The translations under genes and the position numbers were made by a program. From the NCBI GenBank assembly GCA_905220665.1, contig CAJNAR010000155.1:186001-250000 (forward strand): a stretch of 64,000 nucleotides of DNA, given 5' to 3'. This document shows, piece after piece, positions 34,060 through 45,411 of the stretch. The notes under the pieces are model-generated. The model did not search any database. It worked only from the letters and a program-made list of their open reading frames with translations, and had not been told where the DNA came from. The number at the start of each line of letters is the position of its first letter. Within the stretch, counting starts at the first letter, position 1. This DNA comes from Albugo candida (Eukaryota; Oomycota; Peronosporomycetes; Albuginales; Albuginaceae).

Positions 34060-34691
34060 TGCACTTCCCATTTTTTTAAGGGATAACCAAGATCATAGAA
34101 TGTTGCTTTCCCCATTTTTTATTTTTCCAGAATGACCGAGTAATGAACTTTACTAAGTCAACATCATGTGAGGTGCTTGATTGCTTTGTCCGAGAAATGT
34201 CAGCAAGTCCATGTATAAGCCGACTGAATGTAGCAACGCATATCTTCAGCAATGCCGCGAACAATTCGACAAGTTGACTTTCCTTGAATATGAATATGAC
34301 TGTATAGGATGAGCAGCGCAACGTTGTCAACATTATACGGTGCTTTGTATCCGTAAAAGGCATTTATGAAGATATGGTCTTGCTAGCAGATATACTTGTT
34401 GATCTCACAACAGAATCATGGTCGAAATGTTCAGTAAAAGCGCCGTATTTCGATCATGGTTGATGTGCAAATTTTCGCTATCATTGTAAGGGTTTTTTCG
34501 TATCTCTCAGAATAGGTTTTTGTAGACTTAGTTCTTCACACTTTTCGATTCATGCTTTTTGCACGGTCGTTATGCTTTGATTACATTCTTCATTGTCTTC
34601 TTTACCATCCTAAGAATGAATCACTGCTACTTTTGTATACATGCAGATAACTGCTTCGCTTGTACAAATCTCTACACTGCGAATATCGATG
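34060..34691 (-). pseudogene. Gene X pseudogene, copy B, cut by the Copia insertion
   Basis: Matches the downstream flank of GH131-A and the X copy C. tgatacttttgtata in A (28811) corresponds to tgctacttttgtataca near 34626, and gcgatatcgatg in A corresponds to gcgaatatcgatg, ending at 34691. There the match stops abruptly and retrotransposon DNA begins. Convergent to GH131-B. Confidence 0.7.
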
Positions 34692-37600
34692 GGGCCACGT
34701 CAAGCGGTACACCGTCACCCAGATTTGGCGAATCCTTGTTCTCATCTCTCGTGACGCAGTCACCGATCAGGGACAGGTGATCTTTCCGGTCGACGCGGCG
34801 CCTCCTCGAGCGGTTGGTGCAGCAGCGCCAGTTCCGCAGCAAAGAGCGCTGTACTACGCGATACCGACGGCAGCTCAGCGCAAACTCACTATTCGAAAAT
34901 TTGCCGGCACCGAGCTGTATCGTGGCTTGGGATCCGGATTTCATGACTGGGGAAAGACGTTTTTGCGTCAGGTCAACTTGGCCGAGGCACCGTGAGGATT
35001 TTCGCTGGAGCGAAGACGTCAAGGTGGACTTGCTCGGCCTTTAACTCGCTGGTATAGCCGAAAGGTACTACCACAAGGAAGTCGGTTTCTGGTCGATCCA
35101 GCAAGCGACTTTCAACCATGTGGTGGGACACCTGTTGGAGACGATCAAGACGACGATTACGGCTGGCCAGTCCATGGAATTCTTCGCACAGAATATGCAT
35201 GTGAAAAGGTCGTGGGCAGATCATTTCTTGTAACTGGTAGTGGTCAGCGACGATGCACGAGGGGGTGTAGACCCGCTGGTACTGGACACATCGTTCATCA
35301 CGCGTCCCCAGAGCTCATGAATGTGATGCGAGCCAAGTACGACCCGACACGCTAAAGAGCTGACGCCAATCGCGACGTCGATCGAGCTCGGAGATGGATC
35401 GGTCGGGCGTGAGGTCGTCGCCACGCATGTTAAGACGTCGTCTCAGCGAAAGAAATCATGCAGATAGATTTTTGGGGTGCGGAAAGACGGGATATATGCA
35501 AGTGAATTGCCAGTGTAGGGTGAACGGTACCCGCAGAAGCGATGCGAAGAGCAGTGTTTGCGATATGGTGCTCGCAATCGGCATGAACAAACCACGCAAG
35601 CGCGGAATACGCGGTGGGCGTAAGTACAAGGTGCAAACTGAGCATGTGAATGCTATCGGTGATTTTCACGACAGTTGACCAAGCGACTGGATTCTGGACA
35701 ATGGTTCAAGCAGGCAATTGGTGAATGACGCGTCGATGATTTACGACGCTGAATAATGCGACCACCAGATCTCGATGGAACATGGCGATTCGCTCAAGAT
35801 CATTACTGTTGGAAGTGTTCGCTTACAAGTGATTGCGGATGATAAAGAGCGAACGATCACGCTCACGGACGTATATCTGGTGCCACAGCTTGCGCGCAAC
35901 TTCGTCTCATACGGGAAGCTTGAGCAGAAAAGGTTCATGATCTTGTACAGCGAATCAAGTCGTTCTCTAGTGCGACGCAGCGACGGAGTGATAGCCTTCT
36001 ACGTCAGCATGCAGACGAACGTGCTGTACGTGTAGACAACGGTGGCAGCTGTGCGTCAAAAGAGGTCGTCAGATCTGTTCATGGCTATGCTTACCACCAC
36101 AGGGTCTCAAACGCCAGTAGCTGATGTGAAGTGCGGATCCCTGATCCATTTTCATGCTTGGGTGGGACATCTATCGCTCGATACGGTCGAACGAATGGCG
36201 AAGACACCAGGGTCTGGCAGCAAGAGTACGAACCACAAGAGATGGCCTGTATTCCGTGCAAAGAAGAAAAGCAGACAAATAACAAGCAGTCGCGAGCGGA
36301 CACCGACGAAAACGCGCCTATTGATCGGATTGGTGGAGTAATTTTTACCGATCTGAAGGGCCCGATGACACCATCAGATAGGCGCGGAAATCGCTACCTC
36401 ATGAATTTCGTCGACCACAACTCGAACTATTATCACTTTTTCTTGGCGTCGATGAAAGACAGGCTGCAAAGAAGTTCGAGGGTTTCTTGCTTTTTTCGAG
36501 CGAATGTCTGACTGCAAAATTCACGTTTTGCGAACGGACGGTGGGAGCGAGTACAGAATTGTTGACCTGTTCTGCCAGCGCATAGGAGTCGCACGACAGA
36601 TCGGTGATGTGAGAAATCAAGCTTCAAGCGGCAAGGCCGAGCACATGCACCGGACGATACTCAACATGGCGCGCAGCATGATCTTTTTCAGCCGGCTGCC
36701 GATCAAATATAGGGAGACACGTCGAGTACGCTACCTACATCCTGAAGAGGAGTCCGGCTCGAGCGAACACGAGACGCGCATCGAAGATTGAAAAACTGAG
36801 GAATAAACCGCCTGATCTTCGAGATATTGCTGTGTTTGGGAGCACCTGCGCGGTATACATGGACCCACGAAATAACTTGCTTTCGTAGAGATCGCAGGTC
36901 ACCGTCATCATCGGAATCAGCCACGAGACCAAAACTTTCTGCGTGTTTTGCAGAAGGATAACAACTTCATGACGACGCAGCACATTATGAACATCGGGAC
37001 GCTTATTAACGAGCAGAACAGTCAGCTGCAGCGCTTATTAAAGTTTGATCACCAAGTGGAGTTCCCTACATCTATAACAGGTACTCAAGTCACTACATGT
37101 GGGAGCGCGGCTCCATATACGAGGATGAATAGCGTCTACGAGGGAAAAACAGTGGAAACGTGCGGCGTTTGGAACTCGATCGATGTCTAAACGCGTAGCG
37201 GCGACTGGCGACAAGGAGGAGTCAGCTCAAGGTCCAAGCGTGGTGAACCACGTTGTTAAGCGCGATCCGAAGAGCTACACCGACGTGATGCGCAAGCTCA
37301 AAGCTTGAAGACTGGAACAAGGCAATGCAAATAAAGCTGAAGGCTCTCGAGGATACCAGTGTATGGCGCCTGATCAAGCGCCCGGCCTACAGCAATGCTC
37401 TTCACACGAAATGGGTCTAAAGGACAAAAACCGACGCGGAAGGGAGCATAGTAAGGCTCAAGGCGGGATAAGTCGCGTGCGGGAATGAGCAAGTCCTGGG
37501 AGCGGATTATAGTCTCACTTTCGCTGCGGTTATGGACCTGTCGACGGTGAATATGATACTGGTACTCGCGGCGACATGGAAAGGTTCGGCAAAGCACGGA

Positions 37601-39284
37601 GACATACCGATTGCATATGTCAAGACCGACAAAGAAGCGCACCTCGAGATTGATCTGCAACTTCCTCGGGGCATGGATGTAGACGACAGGACACTAGAGG
37701 ACCTCGCCGCAAGAAGCAGAGATACTTGTTGTTGCAGCTGCTGAAGATCCTATACGGATTAAAGCATGCGGGGCGCTTATGGAGCCAATTGCTACATGCG
37801 AGACTCACTGAAGCGGGGTATAGACAGTGCGTTGCGAAAATATGTTTATATCGCAAACAAGATGGTGAAGTTATCGTCGTGGTCAGCGTATATGTCGATG
37901 ACCTGCTGACGAAAGGCACTAGCGCTGAAGCTGTCGATTGGTTTTTCGTCAGCCTTGGCTCGTAGACCTGGGACGTGGGCCAAAGATTTTGGGTATGCAC
38001 ATGTCACTTGATAAGGACGGCTTCTATGTTCTGGTTTAGGAGAAGGCTATTCAATACCTACTGCGCGTGCATGGGCTTGTGTTAGCAAACTCGACGCTTT
38101 CGCCTATTAGAGCCGACCGTTACGAGGTGCAGGGCGAAGGCAGCGCACTGCTCGGGACGACGAGCGCGTCTGGAAAGCCATCAAACAAGGACTTTCAGTC
38201 GCTTGTTGAAAGTCTTCTGTGGGAGGTGCAATGCACGCGATCAAATGTGTCGTTTGCTGTGCACAAGGCGACGCGACAAACTCACCAGCCACGCGTTCAA
38301 GATTTGAATGTGGCGAAGCGCATTGCGCGGTATCTAAAAGGGACTTAATGATTGAAGCTGAGGATGACACTAAGAGTTGAATCGCGGGAGACTCCGTCGC
38401 TGGAGGCATACTGCGACGTGGATTTTGCAAGTGACAAGAAGAAACGCAAGTCGTTGACAGGGAGAGTCGTTTTACTAAACGGTATGCCAGTAAGCTGGAG
38501 CGCGAAAAAAGAGGGCAGCGTGTCCTCGTCGACTATGGAAGCTGAATTTTTTGCTGCTTCGGAGGCTTCGCGCGATTTGCTCGGCGTCCTTGAGATGCTG
38601 GGCGAGATGAACAAGGTGGCGGCTCTGCTCATGCTAATACATTCAAATACCAGGCGGACATCAATCAACTCGAAGGCGAGGCATCATCGATCAAGGCTAC
38701 ACACATTGATGTGCGGCTCAAGTTCGTATGCGACTACGCCAGACGCGGCATCGTTCTCGCGCAATACGTACGGAGCGGATGCTCGCAGACTTGCTGACGA
38801 AAGCACTGGACCCAGGAAAGCTTGCAAGTTTGCGTGCACTCGTGTGCTTGGATAATTAGTTCAAGGACTTCGAGATGAACAAACATGCTAGCGTGAGATG
38901 CAAGTAGGGATGGTGATGATGGTGCGGCAAAGATGGCTGCATCCGAGGAAGGTTCTAGGATAAGGTGATAAAAGCTGATGGTGCAAGTGAATCTCGAGGA
39001 GCTTCAAAAGGCACGGAATACTGCTTTTAGATTTCGGCAGTGATGTATAGGAATAGTTGCGCGTTGCTTACAAAATTCAGGTAGAGCCAGAGAAAAAGGC
39101 AGTTCGGTAAACGTGGATAATAAGGCGTGGAAGAGAAAGAATAGCAGGTAAGGACAAACATCGTACAGAATCAATTTCGCCATCAACAACGTACCCAGCA
39201 TTAACAACAGAAGAAATAACATTTCTGTCTAAAAACTGAAGAGAAGAGGCTTCGTTTTCTTGCTTTTGATGTGTAATGGTAAAC
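34692..39284 (+). mobile_element. Degenerate Ty1/Copia-type LTR retrotransposon
   Basis: Gag, integrase, reverse transcriptase and RNase H remnants appear in Copia order on the plus strand. A zinc-knuckle remnant (CGKTGYMQVNC) is near 35485. The integrase HHCC-type segment is near 36150-36260, and core pieces GVIFTDLKGP and LRTDGGSEY follow near 36340 and 36530. The RT motif YVDDLL is near 37895. RNase H pieces AYCDVDFASD and SSTMEAEF are at 38410-38550. Frames are broken by many stops and shifts, so it cannot move on its own. It looks GC-richer than its surroundings. The 5' edge is sharp at 34692, but no 5' LTR is visible; a single 3' LTR may be present. Confidence 0.85.
38914..39284 (+). 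repeat. Possible 3' LTR of the Copia element
   Basis: After the RNase H end (about 38860) comes a purine run (aagtagggatgg), then DNA starting TG at 38914 and running non-coding to 39284, where host-block DNA resumes. No second copy is found at the 5' end, so the LTR call rests on position only. Confidence 0.3.
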
Positions 39285-39437
39285 ACCACATTGTAGCTAC
39301 ACGCTGCTACTAAGGTACGTAACGAAATGTACGGCTATCGAGATGGAGCTATATGAGGATTCGATGCCTAATTTAGAGTTCAACCGGAAAGCAAGCAAAT
39401 ACCACGGATGGAATTGAAGTATATCCTTTTCTACACT
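39285..39437 (+). pseudogene. 787/ADIP junction fragment, copy D
   Basis: Plus-strand DNA matching 31262-31440 of copy B, including copy B's private deletion between the 787 tail and the ADIP start (acattgtagctacacgctgc against acattgcagctgcacgctgc). It is the remnant of a fourth cassette, cut on the left by the Copia element and on the right by an inversion. Confidence 0.8.
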
Positions 39438-40290
39438 GTATTCATCCTCACTTGCGTCGAAATTAGGCTTTGTAGTCCTACTCCAATCCCTTCAGCTTGC
39501 CACAAAGATGATGCTGGTGCCCGAGTCCTTGAAAGCATTCAAAGTATCCGACAGCAACTGACTTGCACCAAGTAAAGTTCAATTTCTTATCTCGCTGTAT
39601 GATCTTTTGGGTTCATACATGGATGACTTTATTCTTGTGTGCAACTGGATCTCCAAAGATATCGCTGACAGATATTTTGCCTCCACTTCGGTTACTGTAA
39701 TTTCTATCATATCCTTATATGAGACTACATATTTCTTGTCACTTTACCCAGCGTATTACACTACTTCAAAATGGCTCTATGCCTTCTCTTCATGCAAAAA
39801 TATCAATATATTGGTTGATCGTGAGTTTTGTGGACTAAGCTCTCCAAATCCAATTTGTCGACTAGAAAAAGCACTAGGAACGATTAAAGAGCGGCTATGA
39901 TCGCTCCGTCGTGATTTTGAGTATCTAGAAGTTCATTTCAGCCTTTGCATCCATGATATTTGTCCACTACTCTTTCATAATGGCCGTCTGCATGCGAATT
40001 GAGTCTATGCCCGCTTCCGCGTCATTGCTTTCATTTTATCACGAAAATGCAATTGAACGTCTCGAACACTTTAAAACTCAGGAAGCTTTCGAAAATACCT
40101 GTAGGAAAGAATAGTATCTACTCCCGTTCGACCGTGGATAAATGCTTCATTTCTGGCTGAACGCTGAATAAGTACTCGAAGCCTCATCTCGCTTCATCTC
40201 GATAGCCATACCTTTCATCAAGTACATTGATAAGTGCGTGCAGAACCCATGTCATGCTTGTTGAAGCTACTTTTGCCTCTTTCAAAATGC
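39438..40290 (-). pseudogene. ADIP-like pseudogene, copy C (inverted)
   Basis: Minus-strand match to copy A: cttgccacaaagatgatgctggtgc near 39496 is the reverse complement of gcaccagcatcatctttgtggcaag near 25960. The start region is near 40210 and includes ATACCTTTCATCAAGTACAT against atgtacttgatgaaaggtac in A. Exons 2-4 are missing beyond the inversion point. Stops in all frames. Confidence 0.8.
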
Positions 40291-40299
40291 CAACGACCT

Positions 40300-41690
40300 C
40301 TACGATGTACTGCTTGGCACCCTTTAATCTGGAACGAGTATACCACAAGCCTTTTCACGTTCTTGAGACAGAAACGATATTACTTCGGAATCACTAGGCA
40401 ATAAGGAAGCATTTGTTGTTTGCTCGATTCATGGATTTGGTAGAATTTTGGTGATTTATTTTTTTGAAATCACGATATAATCGCATGGAGGCACGGACGC
40501 CGAGTGATTTCGGATAAAATACTGCCACCATCTTTCAAAGTTTTAGCGGCAAGCTCACTCAAATGTTCACGAGAGAAAAACATCTATATGTGTGACATGT
40601 TCCATCGTTTTTAGCTTTCGACACATGCTTGATACCGCTGCTCCGTCCATCGAAATCGACAATGCTGCATGTAAAATGCATCAACGTGTTACCGCAAGAA
40701 TGCTGGTTCAGAATTGCAAGGGGTGGAGCAGTCGGAAAATTTTGGCATAGGAACAAGGTTCACAGGAAGAGAATTTGCTGATGCGTCCGGAGGTGAAGAT
40801 CAAGTGATCAGTTTCGATCAGGTTGACCTGCAAGTCTTTTTCCATGGGGTACATGGGAGCTCGAACGTCAGTATCTCCGTCGCGACGTTACATCAGACAA
40901 CACACGACATCAGTAACCAACAGTTTGAACTTGATTATGGTTCAATGCTTGTGAAGGACGTCTCCACTCCGCTTATAGTGACTACTGAATATGTTGTCAG
41001 GATGAGTAGTAGACCAATTCATACTTTGGCAAATTCAACCAAGGTTCAATTGCAAAAGCTTATTTCGTTCACAAGCTGATCGTTCAATTTTGAAAATGAC
41101 CGAGGTCGATCGCTGCTTTTTTTTCGATCAACTGATAAATGGGGGATTTTCGAGTCTTCAAGTCATGTATCATTTGCGCAAAGTGTTATTTGATAAAGAA
41201 GTCAAGGGTTGTCGTTGTTTCAAGCATATCGAACAAAAGATTTTGCTTAGAATTCCAGTTCGGTCTCATCATTGCTGAGCACATTGCCGGTGTCTTTCGG
41301 TAGTGTTGACGCTCTTTCTGATCTAAAAGACCCTTATTAATTTGGAATTTATAAAGACGCTCTTTTTTATCCCACTTTTTCAGGACAAAGCGTTCATCAG
41401 TGCCGGGCAGTCTTGCGTTTTTGTTGATACCGGGTAAAAATTGAATCCAGAAATGAGGCCCTCTACTTATTCGTTTTTCGCACTTCGTTACGTTCTTTTT
41501 GCCAGACATGTCTTATAGCCAATACCGGACATCACTCCCTTGTTATGTCTCAGAAATCACTTCCATCTAGCCTTTGTCAGGCTGATATCACCCTTCTCAT
41601 TTCGTAGAAGACTTTATATTTCGTATCATGCTAGTCTGACAGGTAGCCACATCAGACAATGCGCCACTCGTATCTGTTCCTCTGAGCACC
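40300..41690 (-). pseudogene. 787-aa protein pseudogene, copy C
   Basis: Reverse complement of the same segment as copies A and B: gttcacgagagaaaaacat near 40563, ttgcaaggggtggagcagtcgg near 40716, attgccggtgtctttcggtag near 41284, and the fusion point at atctgttcctctgagcacc near 41680. It keeps the 787 tail and the tail-to-ADIP spacer, as A does. Frame broken. Confidence 0.85.
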
Positions 41691-42345
41691 TGTTTCGTTA
41701 ACTGAAGTCTTTTCTCCTTCATACACGTCATTGAGAATGTCCAACAATATATTGAGCTAATCATTTTTGTGATGAAGTAACTTCCTCCCTTTCGAATTGC
41801 TCGTCGGCCTTTGCAGGCGATATAAGGCAAAGCCTGCATCTAAGTTGCTTTCTGTTTGGATAGCGCTTTCAGTAAGCTTGCTCGTTTTCCACGTGGCCAA
41901 GTAGTACTATTTTGTGATGAATCGGCTTCATCGAGAGAACCTGTATGCAGGTCCTCTTATTGTTGTATCGACCTCATATCGATCATTCCGTTTGCATGTG
42001 TTCGCTCTCACTTTATTCGCAATTGATACTTACGGGGTACGTTGAATGGGGTAGTAAGTGTTCCCTCGCATAAAATGAAACTCTTGTTCTTTTAAAAATG
42101 TTTTGGGCGAAGCAATTCCCGCAGCCAATTTAGCTGTTTTAGTATCTTTCGTTGCTTTCCCAAAACAAGATTTGTAGCTCAAATTGAGTTGTCATTTCGA
42201 TGTGAACAACCAAATACGAACTTCTGCAATCTTTCCAGGGCTTTCGTTCTTCTATTTTATAATTTGTAGTCACGTTTCGATGTCGTATACACATCCGCAG
42301 GCCAATTAATTTGTTATCGTGTTCTGGCAAATCAATGAGCAACTG
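41691..42345 (-). pseudogene. KATNIP-like N-terminal fragment, copy C
   Basis: Inverted copy of the truncated KATNIP segment: ttttccacgtggcc near 41888, gtacgttgaatggggtagtaa near 42038, and the first-exon start with its 5' flank to about 42345. It joins copy C of the 787 fragment at the same point as A and B. Confidence 0.8.
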
Positions 42346-42899
42346 AGCATTTGAAACATTCCATGTTCACTAGTTGAGACATTATAGAACACTTCGATGT
42401 AGAATCCAATCATTTGATCGTCACTTATGCGCTACTCAGAATTGCAAAATGGCTTTTCCAATTGGTCTGGAACTTTCATTCTCCCGATTTACTAAATATA
42501 CCGCGTCGTTGTTATTGGAAACCGCACAAAAGATTGCGCACAGAGACTGCCTCTTTGAAGGGTTTATTTGCATTTCAGCAGTTTTCTATACATGACGGCT
42601 GGTGGAAGCTTCCGAGAGAGGACAAAGCTTCTTGATATTGTTCTGATCTAGGACTAGTCGTCAATTTTGCAGTATGAATGACGCCATTTTTCGCTCTCTG
42701 GTCTATGTGCCTGCGTAGTCGTGAGTGGCATTCCAATGGATGCTATATGACACTGCCGTGTGCAAAGAATGAATGAAGTTCCATGGATAGCACATTTGAT
42801 CTAGAACGAAGCTTGTATTTGAGGACTACATGTCGTCCTTTTGTGATTATCATATCATTATTCTACAGGATAACCAGTAGGCGAACGGCTTTGGCCCCT
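42346..42899. other. Flank between KATNIP fragment C and X copy C
   Basis: No motif, no match elsewhere in the window that I can see, and no convincing open frame. Confidence 0.4.
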
Positions 42900-44210
42900 G
42901 ACGGCATACAGCAGCAGCGAAGTACACTTTCGATGTCATGAGCTGTATTATACGAAATTTTGCATGGCCTGCTTGCGCTTTGTCAAATATAAAAAGATCC
43001 GACTGGCTTCCCGTTCATCCGGTTACGTCAAAGCATTACAAGAAGAAGCAGATGAAATTGTGCAATGGTTGTGCATGCGAAAAAAATTATGATGATCGAA
43101 GTCGCCTCCTATGATCTGAATCATCCCATCTCTTCGTGGATTAAATCGGTTACTACATTCTGTAGTAGAAATCGTATGAGGCTTCCAGTTCCAGTACAAG
43201 TGATTGGAAGCTATTGGAGTGATAGAAGCAGAATTTACTCGATGTAAAAATTGTGTGAACAATAACAAAGAGCAGATCACTTATGCTTTACGGGTATGAG
43301 AGTAAAGCTGATCTTGTCGAGTACAATCATTTGCAATCTTGCTGCCCCCATGTGGGGTTCATTCTGACTCATCAATCTACGATATCGCCAGATGCAAAAT
43401 GTCTTGACATTTAATGTAGTCCGTCAGCGGTTGTATGGAAGCTCTTCATGATCACTTTCAGAATAAAAACGGTCGATGGAACTGTGTTCTACTCTGATGA
43501 GTCTGAGATTTTTGAAGATTCTCCGTAAGCGAGTTTTTTACCGCTTTGATTACCTTTGTGTGGAGTATTCAAATGGTGCCAGTTGTGCTGATACGTTGCA
43601 GTGTGGTCGATTCGCCGCCATCGACATCACAACCTAGTCATTATTACAAGCGAAGTAATCGTCTGCAAATATGTAAAACTAGCATTCTTGTATTCAGGAC
43701 TGTAAAACGACAAAGCTGAAGAACGTAATATTACTTCATGAAAGCATATCGACCGCGAAAACAGCGTGAAATTGAGAAGTGGGATTAATCAAGTCTCTCG
43801 TTGGTCGCGAATTTTTGCAAGCGCCTGTTCTGCGAGGTACAAATAGACACTTACAATGAGCATTTAGCGAGAACGTGCAGATCAATCAAGATCGACACAC
43901 GGCGCTTCAAGTGATCCTTTCCAGGATGATTACAGTTGGAGATCAACAAGTATATCCGCTAGCAGGGCCCTTTCTTCACAAATGTCATTTACCTCATGCA
44001 AAGCACCGTACCCTGTTGACGACGTTACACTGCTAATCCTATGCATTCATATTCATATCGAAGGATGGTCAACTTGTCGATTTACTCGCAACTTTGCTGA
44101 AGATATGCATTTTTATATTCAGTCATACAGAGTTGCTGTAGTTTCTCGGACAAAGCAATCAAGAAATTCACATGATGCTGATTTAGTCGAATTATTCACG
44201 GTCATTTGTA
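42900..44210 (+). pseudogene. Gene X pseudogene, copy C
   Basis: ggttacgtcaaagcattacaagaagaagca near 43020 matches gattacgtcagagcattaaaagaagaaaca of gene X. ttcattctgactcatcaatc near 43358 and the gatgagtctgag region near 43497 also match, as does catatcgaccgcg near 43747. It carries stops and frameshifts. Convergent to GH131-C, with downstream flank shared with copy B. Confidence 0.8.
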
Positions 44211-44355
44211 AGATACGCCCGTGCGTCTTCCGCTAACAAGTTCATTATCCGGCATTTTGGTAGAATAGAAAATGGAATAAGCAACAATCTATGATCCTGG
44301 TTATCTCTTTTCTAAGACAGAAATGAAAAATGCAAAAATCAGAGGCAAAGAGCGA

Positions 44356-45411
44356 TCAGGTACTTCGCTTGCATTTCTTATTATTGGTCGGTGGGGTGGG
44401 GCTCTCACCACTACCTCCAGACTCATTCTTCACGGGTGGTTTTTCTCCACTTTGAGAGGTTCCGCCATTGTTACCCTCATTCTGGTTTCCAGGAGTATAA
44501 TCACCACTACTTCCAGACTCATTCTTCACGGGTGGTTTTTCTCCTTTCGAATTTTCGCCGGATTTATCCTCATTCTGATTTCCATAGTTAGAGCCACCGC
44601 TTGTCCCTTCATTCTGTTCAGCAGATTTAGAACCCGTTCCTCCACCTCCCTTGATCTTGCTATCGTTTATTTTTGTATCAGCGCTTATACCACTGAACCA
44701 GATCTTTTCTGCGTGCAGGAGCTTTTTATGTACACCCTTTTGGTAGCTCAGTAATCCGAAATGATATTCTTTGAATGCTTCGTTCTTGGTGTCGCATCCA
44801 GGGGATAGCGTGCTGATAAATTTCAAATCAGCATGATTCTCACTAAAATAAAATTTGTTCGTAACTCCATCTGTGAAAATACCAAAATGGTACCATCTAT
44901 TCGAACGAAAGTTGGTCTTCAAAACAGGTTTCTCATAGCTTCCATTGGATAAAATCTGCAGCTCCGGCTGGTTGACACCAGTTTGCTGGACACGGACTTC
45001 CCAACAGTGACATTCAGGAAAAGCCACTTGCCAATCAAGGGTTTGATCGTGAAAGGCTACTGGGACATTGAGGGAAAATTCCCACCATATAGTCATTATA
45101 GATGTAAATTTTACGACAACTTCGTTCCGTCTGAATTCCTTCTGATCTTGGAAAGTGGAAGTGTCGTTCACTTTAATCTGTAAAGCTGCCTCAGTCGAAC
45201 CATCACTCAGCTGCCGTGGTTTAACGAAGCTGTAATAGCCCTTGATACCTCGTTTTGTATTCTTAGGTCCCATTTCAGTAATATGTAACATATACTTGGT
45301 TTTCAGAGTATCGATTGTCAGACCATCGAATGAGCCGTCGAATGGCAAGGATGTTTCTGCTATTACAGAAGGCATCAAGAAAGCCGCCGACAGAAGTGTA
45401 AATTTTTTCAT
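44356..45411 (-). CDS. Secreted GH131-like glycoside hydrolase (GH131-C)
   Basis: 351 residues from the aligned start at 45411 (MKKFTLL...). Signal peptide to about residue 20, landmark LPFDGSFDGLTIDTL, GH131-type domain with FRRNEVV, DWQVAFPECHCWEV, WYHFGIF and EYHFGL all kept, then a long Ser/Gly/Asn/Glu/Lys tail. The tail contains an internal duplication (GEKPPVKNESG appears once and KGEKPPVKNESG before it) and ends PTNNKKCKRST. It lies 3' of the intact ADIP-like gene in the same orientation, which is the arrangement copied in units A and B. This is therefore probably the ancestral position of the family in this locus. A decayed X copy lies convergent downstream. Confidence 0.7.
   Translation of the reverse strand: MKKFTLLSAAFLMPSVIAETSLPFDGSFDGLTIDTLKTKYMLHITEMGPKNTKRGIKGYYSFVKPRQLSDGSTEAALQIKVNDTSTFQDQKEFRRNEVVVKFTSIMTIWWEFSLNVPVAFHDQTLDWQVAFPECHCWEVRVQQTGVNQPELQILSNGSYEKPVLKTNFRSNRWYHFGIFTDGVTNKFYFSENHADLKFISTLSPGCDTKNEAFKEYHFGLLSYQKGVHKKLLHAEKIWFSGISADTKINDSKIKGGGGTGSKSAEQNEGTSGGSNYGNQNEDKSGENSKGEKPPVKNESGSSGDYTPGNQNEGNNGGTSQSGEKPPVKNESGGSGESPTPPTNNKKCKRST

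Noticed and set aside
44323..44754. 143-codon plus-strand frame
   Set aside because: Antisense shadow of the repetitive GH131-C tail; no motif.
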